A stretch of 64,000 nt of DNA from CAVZRC01 sp963777695 (GCA_963777695.1 CAVZRC010000004.1:2480001-2544000); one strand, 5' to 3'; shown: positions 31,706-39,839, numbered from the stretch's first letter. Made by a program: numbers and translations. Notes: generated by a model from the sequence alone, not told the origin.

Positions 31706-32852
31706 ACATCCCTGGTGGGGCCTCCCGGGCCCGGCGCGATTCATCGAGTCGGTGCGGGACGACCTCCGCGCCGGGCGCAACATCGTCGTCGCCCTGCCCG
31801 AGCACCACCCCGCCGGACTGCGTGGTGCCCTCGCGGCGTCGCTCCGCGACGACGACCATCTCTACTTCCGCGTCCTGGACCTCAGCGAGGAGCCGGCGGT
31901 CGCGGCCTCCTCTCCGGCGCGATTCCTGCACGATCGCTACGCTCCGATCAGGGACCCTCGTGTCGATCCCTCGGCGCGGACCCTGGCCCTGGCACAGCCC
32001 TTGAGGGGCACCGCCCTCTGGATCGATGGCATGACGGACCGCCTGTGGCCGATCTGGTGCAAGTTCCTCGCCGAGTATCAAGACGCTTGCCGGATGCGCC
32101 GCGAATTCGAGCGATTCCTCCTGATCGTCCCCCTGGTCGGCCCGCTCACGGCGACCCTGCCGAACGAGGAATTGATCCTGGCGGTGCATACCTGGGAGGG
32201 GATCGTCGGACGGCTGGATATGATGCTCCACGTCGGACGCCGACTCGAGCGAGCCCGGCTCGACCCGTTGTTCCACGAGCTGGCCTCACTGGTCCTCGTC
32301 GAGGTCTGCGGCTCGGACCTGATCCTGGCCGATCGGCTGGCCGGCGCGCCGATCGAAGGGATCCTCGATCCCTTGCCGCTGATCCGCGATGAGGCGGCGG
32401 CTCGCGGCTGGACGGGCGCGAGCCCTCGCGATCGGAACGGATCGGTCAATACGATGTGGGCATGCGGCATGGTCGATCAACTGGGCGGTCGTCCCTTCCC
32501 GCACTCGGCGGCCGAGGTCGCCGCGGGCCGCCCCGAGACGGTCCGCCAGAGGGTCTGGCGGGGCCAGGTCGCGGTCCTCTTCCCATTCCTCGAGGACCGT
32601 CGCCTCCAGTTCGTACGCGACTTCCGGCACTACCTCAAAGTCCCCGTGCATACCCCCTACGAGACGATCGTCGAATTCGAGTCGCTCGAGCTTTCCCACC
32701 TCTGTTACCAACTGCGTTCCAGGGTGAGCGCCCGCCGACTGGATCCGTTGGAATGCTGCCGACACATCCGGAACGAACTGGCCCACCTCAGACCCCTTCC
32801 GGCAACGGAGCTGCTGACCCCGACCTTCCTCGCCCTCGCTTCGTCCCGATGA
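31695..32852 (+). CDS. Degenerate NTPase-like protein with C-terminal HEPN-like RNxxxH motif
   Basis: An intact 385-residue protein whose start lies inside the end of the ATPase gene (11-bp overlap), so both are made together. The N-terminal half (WWGLPGPARFIESV, then NIVVALPEHHPAGL and ALWIDGM) has the strand-helix rhythm of a P-loop domain but lacks the GK[ST] of Walker A, suggesting an inactive NTPase fold. Near the C-terminus, CRHIRNELAHLRPL contains R359-N360-x3-H364, which matches the RX4-6H active-site motif of HEPN RNases, including the usual Asn after Arg. HEPN proteins paired with a large ATPase are common in toxin-antitoxin and antiphage systems. Inferred role: effector RNase controlled by the ATPase. 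The motif alone is short, so HEPN identity needs a profile or structure comparison. Confidence 0.7.
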   Translation: MHSEHPWWGLPGPARFIESVRDDLRAGRNIVVALPEHHPAGLRGALAASLRDDDHLYFRVLDLSEEPAVAASSPARFLHDRYAPIRDPRVDPSARTLALAQPLRGTALWIDGMTDRLWPIWCKFLAEYQDACRMRREFERFLLIVPLVGPLTATLPNEELILAVHTWEGIVGRLDMMLHVGRRLERARLDPLFHELASLVLVEVCGSDLILADRLAGAPIEGILDPLPLIRDEAAARGWTGASPRDRNGSVNTMWACGMVDQLGGRPFPHSAAEVAAGRPETVRQRVWRGQVAVLFPFLEDRRLQFVRDFRHYLKVPVHTPYETIVEFESLELSHLCYQLRSRVSARRLDPLECCRHIRNELAHLRPLPATELLTPTFLALASSR

Positions 32853-33052
32853 TTCGTCGGAGATCGTCCCTCCTGTCGGAAAGGACGGCCGTCGTCTCCG
32901 GCATCCGTCGCCGGCATCTCAACGGCTGCATCGACGGCGCGGAGGGGACTTTCGGCAGCCCGGCGCTGATCCCGTTGCAGGGCGTGCCAGTGCGCCGGAT
33001 GCGTCCGCCAGGTCGGCGAGCGTCGCGATGATGTCTCGCGCGATCTCGTGAT
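32853..33052. other. Intergenic tail of the ATPase/HEPN island
   Basis: About 200 bp after the HEPN-like gene. No hairpin with T run and no credible gene is visible; the right edge of the island is not marked by an obvious repeat. Confidence 0.35.
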
Positions 33053-33408
33053 GACATCGCCTATTACAGCGATGCCCGGCTGCCCAGGGGCCGCTGCCGG
33101 CCGGCTACGGGCCGGAGGTCCCCGAACTGGTCGTCGCGGTCCGCTCGGAGGGCGACTCCTGGCGCGAGATCCTCATCAAAGTCGGCGAATATCCGAAGGC
33201 GGGCGTGTTGAAGGTCGTGGTCCTCGATCCACGGTCGCGGGAGGCCCACGTCGACAGCGCGGACGACGAGCCGGTCGTCCTCAATATCTCGGTCGACGAG
33301 CTGACGTTGCCCGAGCTACTGGGCGAGTTCTGGGTAGCCGTCCATCGGTTCTGGACTCGGCGAGCCGGTCGGGTGCTGGCTCGATCAGCTCGTCGACCGA
33401 GATATTGA
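33053..33408 (+). pseudogene. Uma2-family (DUF820) endonuclease remnant
   Basis: The C-terminal two thirds of a Uma2-type protein can be read: DIAYYSDARLP, then after a one-base slip near 33095, PAGYGPEVPELVVAVRS, VGEYPKAGVLKVVVLDP and LGEFWVAVHRF. These match the Uma2 pattern, a PD-(D/E)XK-related fold that is massively expanded in Planctomycetes. No start or N-terminal third is present, and the end runs into an antitoxin-like ORF on the other strand. It is therefore a decayed fragment. Most Uma2 copies have no known function. Confidence 0.65.
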
Positions 33409-33410
33409 GG
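33279..33410. repeat. Perfect 26-bp inverted repeat
   Basis: The 26 bases at 33279-33304 and 33385-33410 are exact reverse complements, separated by 80 bp. On the plus strand the left arm encodes LNISVDEL within the Uma2 remnant; on the minus strand the right arm encodes the same LNISVDEL in the antitoxin-like ORF. The arms could come from an inverted duplication or recombination that joined two genes tail to tail. Confidence 0.85.
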
Positions 33411-33469
33411 GCGGCCGCTCGCGCGGAGGGCTGCCGGAAGGTGTCTCCCGGGACGGTGACGTGGGGCAT
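33281..33469 (-). CDS. Small antitoxin-like protein, C-terminus probably disrupted
   Basis: A 62-residue frame beginning MPHVTVPGDTFRQPSARAAA with GAGGAGAAT eight bases upstream, a strong ribosome binding site. The N-terminus resembles short planctomycetal antitoxin-like proteins (ribbon-helix-helix-like MPxVTVP..., followed by a helix and LNISVDELIEPA). After residue 40 the sequence becomes Arg/Thr-rich and overlaps the antisense Uma2 remnant, so the original C-terminus is probably lost. No adjacent toxin is apparent. Function is inferred from similarity of pattern only. Confidence 0.45.
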   Translation of the reverse strand: MPHVTVPGDTFRQPSARAAALNISVDELIEPAPDRLAESRTDGRLPRTRPVARATSARRPRY

Positions 33470-33863
33470 CGGATTCTCCTCAAGCGATTCCCTCATGCTA
33501 CTGGGGCCGGCTCGTGGCGTCCATCCGGCTGAGGCAGTTCCAATGCTCCACGATCGACAGTAGCACGGAAAAAGACGGGTCCAGCGATCATGGAAGTCAC
33601 CCGCGCGTCGATTCCCGTCAAGAGTGGACCGGCTTTCGGTCGCAGGCCAGTATCTGGCACTCTCAGAGCACCGATCCCGCTTGCTGGCTCGAATTCGCGC
33701 CGCCGAATGGGCTGGAGGTGGATGGAGCGGATGGATACGATGGATGGCTACGTACACTATGCCCATGACCGTCCGGCCCGGCGAGGCGGTGACGGGACTG
33801 GCTTCCGGTCGTGTACGACCCTATGAAACGAATCGGGCTTATACGCGGGAAAGGCGGTGGGAA
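33470..33863. other. Intergenic region
   Basis: Nearly 400 bp in which I see no gene with a family signature and no strong hairpin. It contains the ribosome binding site of the leftward antitoxin-like gene at its left edge and the promoter region for the gene at 33864 at its right edge. Confidence 0.35.
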
Positions 33864-34169
33864 ATGAAGCGGATCGACATCCCGAGTGCGAAGCTGACGG
33901 TCGTATTCCCCGAGGGGAAGTTGCCGGCGATCGACCCGGCCAACCCGGTATTCGTGCTCGTCCTGGGCTCCCTGGAGATCCACGGCAAGGTCAATCCCAA
34001 GGCGGCCAGGAAGCTGGGCCAGCATAAGGGCGGGGCCTTCGTGCAAGGGAAGCTGGTCGTCGCCGAGGGGGGCAGGTTCGACATGCTCGACGCGGGGTTC
34101 ACCTTGATCGATCCCAGGCCCGAGACCGATCCCAAGCCCGAAGCGCCGCCGGAAGGCGCGGCGAGCTGA
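33864..34169 (+). CDS. Small hypothetical protein
   Basis: A 101-residue protein starting MKRIDIPSAKLTVVFPEGKLP. It has regular hydrophobic alternation (VFVLVLGSLEIHGKV, GAFVQGKLVVAEGG, FDMLDAGFTLI) suggestive of a small beta-rich domain, then a Pro/Glu-rich tail. There is no signal peptide and no metal or catalytic motif. Codon usage is in line with real planctomycete genes (GC-rich third positions). It is followed 52 bp later by another hypothetical gene on the same strand, possibly in one transcript. I do not recognise a function. Confidence 0.6.
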   Translation: MKRIDIPSAKLTVVFPEGKLPAIDPANPVFVLVLGSLEIHGKVNPKAARKLGQHKGGAFVQGKLVVAEGGRFDMLDAGFTLIDPRPETDPKPEAPPEGAAS

Positions 34170-34221
34170 GCCGACCGATCGTTCCATCCCCGATCGCGTC
34201 CGGATTCCAAGGAGAGCGTCC

Positions 34222-34671
34222 ATGACCGATGCCGAATTGCGGATCATCGATTTCCTCATGACCTCCAACGCTAGCCGGCCCGCCGAGCTCCCCGACTGGA
34301 TGCTCGCCGTCCTCGAAGGCGATCACCCGGAGGAGCTCAGCCACGAGCTGATCACGGCCGCCTCGCTCATGTACGTCCGTCGCCAGCACCCGGGGATCGG
34401 CTTCGACGCCGCCCAGGCCCTGATCGCCGAATACGCGGCCGATCCGGCGCGACTGGAGGAACTCTCCGGTCGGATCACGGCGTTCCGGCTGGCCTGCTGC
34501 TTCGAGCGGCTCAAGCGCTCGGGGCGGTTCGAGGACGTCTTCATCGACGACCCGTTCGACCTCGATGCCTCCGTGTCGGTGGAGCTGACCGAGGCGGAAT
34601 GGCAGTCCGCCAACCGGGCGTCTACTCCTCGGGACTCTTCGCACGGGCCACACGACTTCAGCCAGAATTAG
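34222..34671 (+). CDS. Hypothetical protein
   Basis: A 149-residue soluble, acidic, mostly helical protein with an ideal ribosome binding site (AAGGAG, spacing 7). Features visible are ELPDWMLAVLEGD, HELITAASLMYVRRQHPG and a C-terminal DDPFDLDASVSVELTEAEW. The last 20 residues are of lower complexity. There are no cysteine motifs, membrane spans or known catalytic residues. It probably shares a transcript with the small gene upstream. Function unknown. Confidence 0.65.
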   Translation: MTDAELRIIDFLMTSNASRPAELPDWMLAVLEGDHPEELSHELITAASLMYVRRQHPGIGFDAAQALIAEYAADPARLEELSGRITAFRLACCFERLKRSGRFEDVFIDDPFDLDASVSVELTEAEWQSANRASTPRDSSHGPHDFSQN

Positions 34672-34777
34672 CTTGCCGTCCAGGCTCGTCCATTCTCTGC
34701 TCCGGAAGGTGCACTTTTGAAACGCGCCTTCCTTATGAGCGATCGCCAGATAGGAATTCCTGCCCACATCCAGAACC

Positions 34778-35545
34778 TCAACCCTTCGCGCCGGCTGGCT
34801 CGTCAGTGAACGTTGGTTCACTTTCGAGTCGCTTGGAAAGCTCGGAGCCGGGTCGGGCATTCTCGCGAGCCTTGAGGAATTCCGCGATCGCCTCCTCCTG
34901 CTTCCCCTGGGCCTTCAGGGTGAGGCCGAGGTTGAAGTGGGCGAAGGCGTAGTTTGGCTCGATCTGGATGGCCGCGCGGTATTCGACGATCGCCTCCTCC
35001 AACTTACCTTGGTCATACAGGGCGATGCCGAGGTTGTTATGGGCCACGGTGTGGTCGGGATTGAGCCGGATGGCGTCGCGGTATTCGGCGACCGCGTCCT
35101 CGAGCTTTCCCTGGGCGCTCAGGACGGTGCCAAGGCTATTGTGGGCCTGGGAATCGTCGGGCCTGAGCCGGATGGCGGCGCGGTATTCGGCGGCCGCCTC
35201 CTCCAACTTCTCCTGGTCTTTCAGGACGAAGCCGAGGTTATAGTGGGCCCCGGCGTCCTCGGGATCGATCCGGATGGTGGCGCGGTATTCGGCGGCCGCC
35301 TCCTCCAGCTTCCCCTGGTCTTTCAGGACAACGCCTATGTTGTAGTGGGCCATTGCGTAATCGGGCTTGAGCCGGACGGCGGCGCGGAATTCGGCGACTG
35401 CGTCCTCGAGCTTTCCCTGGTCGTAGAGGTCGCTGCCGAGCTTGTTGCGAGCCTCGGCATCGGCCGATTGCTGCCCGTTCTCACATCCGCAAGCGAGGCT
35501 TACCAGAAGGACGACGCCGGTAAGTCCTGCAGAAATTCGTCCCAC
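34778..35545 (-). CDS. TPR-repeat lipoprotein
   Basis: A 255-residue protein starting with GTG (AAGGA lies upstream). The signal peptide ends in VSLACGC, a plausible lipobox, so it should be anchored to a membrane from the outside. Residues about 33-245 are six tetratricopeptide repeats of 34 residues, each with the pattern GKLEEAAAEYRAAIRLxPDxAxAHYNLG; the DNA therefore shows a 102-bp periodicity. TPR arrays mediate protein-protein contacts; the partner is unknown. It is divergent from the ankyrin-repeat gene at 36017, itself exported, which may or may not be functionally linked. Confidence 0.88.
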   Translation of the reverse strand: MGRISAGLTGVVLLVSLACGCENGQQSADAEARNKLGSDLYDQGKLEDAVAEFRAAVRLKPDYAMAHYNIGVVLKDQGKLEEAAAEYRATIRIDPEDAGAHYNLGFVLKDQEKLEEAAAEYRAAIRLRPDDSQAHNSLGTVLSAQGKLEDAVAEYRDAIRLNPDHTVAHNNLGIALYDQGKLEEAIVEYRAAIQIEPNYAFAHFNLGLTLKAQGKQEEAIAEFLKARENARPGSELSKRLESEPTFTDEPAGAKG

Positions 35546-36016
35546 AACCGTGTCCTTGGCTGAGCCTAATCATCGGTGTGAATGCTCGTGTCGTGTCCCG
35601 GGTTTGGAGCTGCCCGCCTTCCCCGTGACACTTCCCGCTCGCAAATCAGCTCGATCGTGTGCTTGAGCGACCGCCCCGGCGGATCCAGCGCTACACTGCC
35701 AGTACTTCGCCCGGCCGCAGGAGCTCCCCCTGGCCCGCCGCGTTTCACCTTACCGCCGCCGGGCGTGTCCTCGAGGATCTTGGAGCACCGCGCCGCCCTG
35801 TGGACGTCGCGTTGCAGATTCCGATTCTGCTCGAGAGTCGATACCCGCGCATAGCCAAATTTTCATTCACCCACCTATCGTCTTCGCGGATTGCCGAGAA
35901 GCCCGTCGCTGGGCATCGAAGTGCGCCAGAAGCACGATTCTTCGGAACACGCCGGGCCGATCGAACGTCCAAAGGGGAGGACGTTCCACCGCCCGCGGCC
36001 GAGGAGGAGTGGAAAG
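35546..36016. other. Divergent intergenic region
   Basis: About 470 bp between the divergent TPR lipoprotein and ankyrin genes. Short frames exist in several phases but none has a start with a ribosome binding site or a family match. A GAGGAGG sequence at its right end is the ribosome binding site of the ankyrin gene. Promoters of both genes should lie here. Confidence 0.4.
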
Positions 36017-37231
36017 ATGTTGCCCCCGTTCCGATCGCCATCGTTGATGGTACTCTTCGGGCTCCTGGTCGTCGCGACCGCGCACGCCGCCGGACCGATC
36101 CACGACGAGGCGAGGGAGGGCCAGCTTGACAAGATCAAGGGGCTCGTCGAGCATGAACCCGGGCTCATCCATGCCACGGATGAGCATCGATTCACCCCGT
36201 TGCACTGGGCCGCGAGCGGCGGGCACGTCGATGTGATGGTCTTCCTCATCGATCGCGGGGCGGACGCCAACGCCCGCAACGATCGCGGGTTGACCCCGAT
36301 CCACCTGGCCAAGGATTCCCGCAAGGATCTGCTCGTCTTCCTCGTCGACCACGGGGCGGACGCTCGAGCCGAGGGCCAGGGCGGCTGGACGGCCCTCCAC
36401 GGCGCGGCCCAGGCCGGTCGCGCGGATTCGATCGAGTTCCTGCTGGCTCGCGGGCTCGACGTGAACGCCCGCTGCGATGGGCCTTTCGGTACTCCTCTGA
36501 CCATGTCGGCGGCGAATGGGCGCGAGCAGGCCGCTGGAGTCCTGCTGTCGCGAGGCGCGGGCGTCGACGCACGCTCCGACGTCGGCAGTACTCCGCTGCA
36601 CGAAGCGACGTGCCACGGGCATGCCGCGATGGTCGAACTCTTGTTGGAGAAGGGTGCGGACATCAACGCCGGATGCACATCGCGAGGTGCGATCGAAGCG
36701 CGTGCCGGCAACACCGCGCTGCACGATGCCGTCGCCGGAGGGCATGAGGAGATCGTCGGCCTCCTGCTGGCCCGAGGGGCGGAGGTCGGCGCACGGTCCG
36801 CGAGCGGGAAGACGCCCTTGCATCTGGCCGCGGGAAAGGGCCGAGCCGGCATCGTCCGTCGCCTGCTCGACCGTGGGGCCGACGTGGCCGTATTCAGCGA
36901 CGAAGGCTGGGCACCTTTGCACGCCATCGCCGCCGGGGGCGATGTGCCCTCGGCCGAACTCCTGTTGCGGAAGCGGGCGGACGTCAACGTCAGGACCAAG
37001 CCTCCCACCTCTGCTCTCCGCACGCCCCGTTCTCTCCGGCCGAATCCCTGGGGCGCGGAGGGAAACACGCCGCTGCATCTGGCCGTCCTCGCCGACCGCT
37101 CGGACATGGTGAAGATGTTGCTCGGGCGCAAGGCCGATCCCGACGCAACGAACGGCCTCCGCCAGACACCGCTCGACTACGCACGCACCGCCGAGATGAA
37201 GGACCTGCTTCGCCGACCGGCGCGGAATTGA
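36017..37231 (+). CDS. Exported ankyrin-repeat protein
   Basis: A protein of 404 residues from the ATG at 36017, which is preceded by GAGGAGG; a longer frame from 35891 adds 42 atypical residues and is unlikely. The signal peptide is clear (SLMVLFGLLVVATAHAAG). It is followed by about ten ankyrin repeats, for example TPLHWAASGGHVDVMVFLIDRG, read in blocks with the consensus G-x-TPLHxAAxxG and VxxLLxxGAxxNA. A proline-rich insertion precedes the last repeat. Ankyrin arrays bind other proteins; export suggests a periplasmic or surface role. Stand-alone gene, about 40 bp before a degraded region. Confidence 0.88.
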   Translation: MLPPFRSPSLMVLFGLLVVATAHAAGPIHDEAREGQLDKIKGLVEHEPGLIHATDEHRFTPLHWAASGGHVDVMVFLIDRGADANARNDRGLTPIHLAKDSRKDLLVFLVDHGADARAEGQGGWTALHGAAQAGRADSIEFLLARGLDVNARCDGPFGTPLTMSAANGREQAAGVLLSRGAGVDARSDVGSTPLHEATCHGHAAMVELLLEKGADINAGCTSRGAIEARAGNTALHDAVAGGHEEIVGLLLARGAEVGARSASGKTPLHLAAGKGRAGIVRRLLDRGADVAVFSDEGWAPLHAIAAGGDVPSAELLLRKRADVNVRTKPPTSALRTPRSLRPNPWGAEGNTPLHLAVLADRSDMVKMLLGRKADPDATNGLRQTPLDYARTAEMKDLLRRPARN

Positions 37232-37320
37232 TCGATCGAGACTCGGTCGGGATTCGGCCGATCGGCTGACGGATGCCCCTTGCGAATTGCGGGATGCGGT
37301 TTATCGGTCATGGCCCCATG

Positions 37321-37458
37321 TTAAATCAGGACGACCGGGACAGGCCAGCCCGAGTAGATGGTCACCAAGTCGTCGACCTGGTCCTTGGAGATGTCGCCGG
37401 CGCGGACTGCGTCGTGGATGCCATCGGTGGTCGCCGCCCGGGTGGCGCCTATCAACAT
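37321..37458 (-). pseudogene. Unrecognised small ORF or gene fragment
   Basis: A 45-residue frame, MLIGATRAATTDGIHDAVRA..., ending DDLVTIYSGWPVPVVLI, begins 6 bp after the stop of another fragment (FPVMVSQVTVKSGK). The two could be the end of one gene and the start of the next in a decayed operon. The YSGWP segment recalls carboxymuconolactone decarboxylase-like proteins, but it is too short to assign. Confidence 0.25.
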
Positions 37459-37580
37459 GTTCGCTTACTTGCCGCTCTTGACCGTCACCTGGCTCACCAT
37501 CACCGGGAACTGGAGGTCGATTTTCCGTAAACCGCCTAATCTTGGGGTTTTATATCATTTCACGATTAAGGCTAGAACCC

Positions 37581-37663
37581 AGATCGGGAGTCGGAGCTCC
37601 TTCTCGACGGCCGCCGCGCCGAAGATCGGGAGTCGGAGCTCCCTCCTACAAATTCTGTAGGAG
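37581..37663. repeat. 20-bp direct repeat with adjoining inverted repeat
   Basis: AGATCGGGAGTCGGAGCTCC occurs at 37581-37600 and again at 37623-37642. The second copy runs into the inverted repeat CTCCTACA-N5-TGTAGGAG (37643-37663). This looks like a dispersed intergenic repeat of the host genome rather than a regulatory site. Confidence 0.7.
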
Positions 37664-37921
37664 CCGGCTCTGTCCGGCGACTCGCTAGCCGTGTCTCGGG
37701 CGGTTGATATTTTTCCAGGATTTCCAGGGGTTAGCGTGCAGAATAGAGTGGACGAGGTTTATGGATTCGCCGAGGCTCTGGAACGTACCCGAGAAGCCTG
37801 GAAGGCGCCTACCCTCCCCTTGCAGCGTTGGCTAGATCGGGGCATGATAGGTTGAGAGGTGGTTCAGTTGGGCGGTTACACGTTTTTTCCGGCGTTGCGT
37901 CAGCCGTGAAGACGCGAATGC

Positions 37922-38218
37922 ATGGGTGTCTGGATTGAAGTGGATGAAGGTGAATCCATTGCCGATGCAATTCGCAGGTTCCGTAAACTCATCCATGCGG
38001 AAGGGGCATTCCCGCTCCACCACTGCAAATGGCACAAGAAGCGGCACGACTGCTACGTAAAGCCGAGCGTACTGAGACGGCGCCGCCGATGGCTTACGAA
38101 GGTCGCCAAGAGGGGCTGCAAACATTACAGCCCGGACCCGGATTACGATTGGGCTGACGACCTCTGTTTCAGGCCGCGTCGATCCTGGGGGAGACTCGGA
38201 CCGCACGTGTGCACGTAA
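37922..38218 (+). CDS. bS21-like small basic protein
   Basis: A 98-residue, Arg/Lys-rich protein. The first 65 residues follow the ribosomal protein bS21 pattern: SIADAIRRFRKLIHAEGAFP resembles the first helix (ALRRFKRxVExxG), and YVKPSVLRRRRRWLTKVAKR matches the conserved Y-x-KPS-x-RR-K tail. A C-terminal extension with Cys, Tyr and Asp (KHYSPDPDYDWADDL) is not typical of bS21. Base composition is lower in GC than the neighbours. It may be a divergent bS21 paralog, used either in ribosomes or for another RNA-related role. It stands alone; no translation genes are nearby. A frame on the opposite strand is possible but has no family match. Confidence 0.55.
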   Translation: MGVWIEVDEGESIADAIRRFRKLIHAEGAFPLHHCKWHKKRHDCYVKPSVLRRRRRWLTKVAKRGCKHYSPDPDYDWADDLCFRPRRSWGRLGPHVCT

Positions 38219-38468
38219 GCGGCAGTCAGCTTCCGAATCCGCTCATGAACGGATCGGTTAAGGTCGGGCACTCGGGCGGGATCATGAGGCCCGCACCCGG
38301 CGCAGGATCACAACATAGCCCTCGTGAGGCGCGTGTGTTGCCCCAAATCCGGTGAGGAACTCATCATGGTGTTTCGGCGCGCACCTTCTCTGAGAAGGGG
38401 CGACCGGAAGAAAGGGGCAATGCCGCAACTCAGCAAACCGATGCCTCTTTCCGATCGCGTGGGCCGAC
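38219..38468. other. Intergenic region
   Basis: About 250 bp between the bS21-like gene and the 3' end of the esterase gene. I see no gene, no strong hairpin and no recognisable regulatory site here. Confidence 0.35.
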
Positions 38469-39197
38469 TCAAAGGTAGAGTCGGGCCATCTCTCGCCATT
38501 CCCGCGGCCGGTGGGCGCGACCGCCCCAGACGTGCAGGGCGTTCCACGCCCCCTTATCCCACAACCGCGCGCTCAGGCGACGGTTGTCGTCCAGGAAGGG
38601 ATCCTGCTCGCCGATGGCGAGGATGATCTCCATCCGCCGGATCGGGTCCAGGACCCAGGGGTTGTCGAGGTTCGGGACGAAATGGTTCGGCATGTTGAAG
38701 TAGACGTCGTCGTCGTAGTAACCGTCGAGCAGCCCTCGGAATTCGCCGACGGGTGCGGTCAAGTCGTACCGTCCGCTGAAGGCGACCACCTTGGTGAACA
38801 GGTTGGGGTGTCGCAGGGCGACGTTGACCGCGTGATAGGCGCCGAAGCTGCATCCGTGGGCGATCAGCGCCGGGTTCGCGTTCTTGGCCCGCGAGAGCGG
38901 CAGGAGCTCTTCGATCACGTAGCCCTGGTAACGCAGATGCCGCTCGATCCGCTCGCGGGGATGGTGGCGGTCGGAGTAGAGCGCCTCGCCGTCGATGCCG
39001 TTGACGCAGTAGAACTGGAGCCAGCCGCTCTCGATCTGGTGCCTCGACGCCTCGATGAGGCCCCAGTTCTCGTAGTCGTAGAATCGCCCGAACCGCGCGG
39101 GGAAGACCACCACCCTCGCCCCGGCGTGGCCGAAGACGAGGACCTCCATCTCGCGATCGAGTCGGTGGCTGTGCCATTTGTGGTATTCTCGGTCCAT
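38469..39197 (-). CDS. Esterase-family alpha/beta hydrolase
   Basis: A 242-residue esterase of the esterase D / antigen 85-like family. The start at 39197 is chosen because MDREYHKWHSHRL matches the usual beginning (M-x-REYHRW-x-S) of the family; frames can be extended upstream to 39224 with a TTG. The nucleophile serine lies in HGCSFGAYHA (GxSxG, near residue 115); IGEQDPFLDDN provides the acid and WGGRAHRPREW the histidine region. No signal peptide, so probably cytoplasmic. It lies 33 bp after a GDSL-type hydrolase gene on the same strand; the two form a likely operon of carboxylester hydrolases. Substrate unknown. Confidence 0.88.
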   Translation of the reverse strand: MDREYHKWHSHRLDREMEVLVFGHAGARVVVFPARFGRFYDYENWGLIEASRHQIESGWLQFYCVNGIDGEALYSDRHHPRERIERHLRYQGYVIEELLPLSRAKNANPALIAHGCSFGAYHAVNVALRHPNLFTKVVAFSGRYDLTAPVGEFRGLLDGYYDDDVYFNMPNHFVPNLDNPWVLDPIRRMEIILAIGEQDPFLDDNRRLSARLWDKGAWNALHVWGGRAHRPREWREMARLYL

Positions 39198-39230
39198 GAG
39201 AATACCATATACCATGGATATCAAGGATTC

Positions 39231-39839
39231 TTAAAGAGTCGGTGAAAAGACGGTGTCGGCGTGGGCCGAGAGCAGACTTTTCCAGAGCCGATACCCTTCG
39301 TCGCTGAGGTGGAGGCCATCCTCGACATACAAATCCGGCCGCGGGCGGCCATCGGGCCCGAGCATGGGATCGTGGATATCGAGATAGAACGTGGACGGCC
39401 GGCGGGCGACCTCGCTCCGGATCATCCGGTTGGACTCGCGGATGGCGTCGATCAAGTACCAGCGCGCGGGGCTCGGCTTGATCGAGAGGAACGAGAGGCG
39501 AGGGCCTCCGGGCAGGGCCGAGACCAGGTCGGCCAGCTCGCGGAAGGAGTCGAGCACGTCGGTCGGCGATCGACCGTCGCCGAGGTCGTTGTCGCCCGCA
39601 TAGACCACCATCGCACGCGGGCTGCACGGTACGACCAGCCGGCCGAAGAAATGCACGCAGGCCGCCAGGGTGGATCCGCCGAAGCCCAGGTTGACCGCTC
39701 CCACAGCGGGGAAATCGGCGTCGAGCGTCTCCCAGAGGCGGATCGACGAACCTCCATAGAACACGACCGGCCCGGGCGTCGATCGGCGACCGCGGACCGT
39801 CCGCTCGAGCGCCCGCACCTCAGACTCATACCAATCCAT
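39231..39839 (-). CDS. SGNH/GDSL-type hydrolase
   Basis: An intact 202-residue protein with the four SGNH blocks: GGSSIRLW (catalytic Ser), NLGFGGSTL (Gly), YAGDNDLGDG (Asn) and DGLHLSDEGY (Asp-x-x-His). It lacks a signal peptide and is likely cytoplasmic. Family members are esterases or lipases, some acting on acetylated sugars; the substrate is not evident. It is the first gene of a two-gene unit with the esterase at 38469-39197. Confidence 0.9.
   Translation of the reverse strand: MDWYESEVRALERTVRGRRSTPGPVVFYGGSSIRLWETLDADFPAVGAVNLGFGGSTLAACVHFFGRLVVPCSPRAMVVYAGDNDLGDGRSPTDVLDSFRELADLVSALPGGPRLSFLSIKPSPARWYLIDAIRESNRMIRSEVARRPSTFYLDIHDPMLGPDGRPRPDLYVEDGLHLSDEGYRLWKSLLSAHADTVFSPTL

Larger units (their letters stand above)
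37232..37921. other. Degraded intergenic region with gene fragments
   Basis: About 690 bp of lower GC without an intact typical gene. It contains two adjoining minus-strand fragments around 37321-37540, a repeat cluster at 37581-37663 and a short GTG-initiated frame at 37736-37855 (VDEVYGFAEALERTREAWK, ending RWLDRGMIG) that may be a remnant or a very small protein. The mixture suggests past insertions and deletions between the ankyrin gene and the bS21-like gene. Confidence 0.4.

Noticed and set aside
34850..35440. Regular 102-bp repeats considered as a CRISPR or satellite array
   Set aside because: The period is exactly 34 codons and encodes TPR repeats of a lipoprotein.
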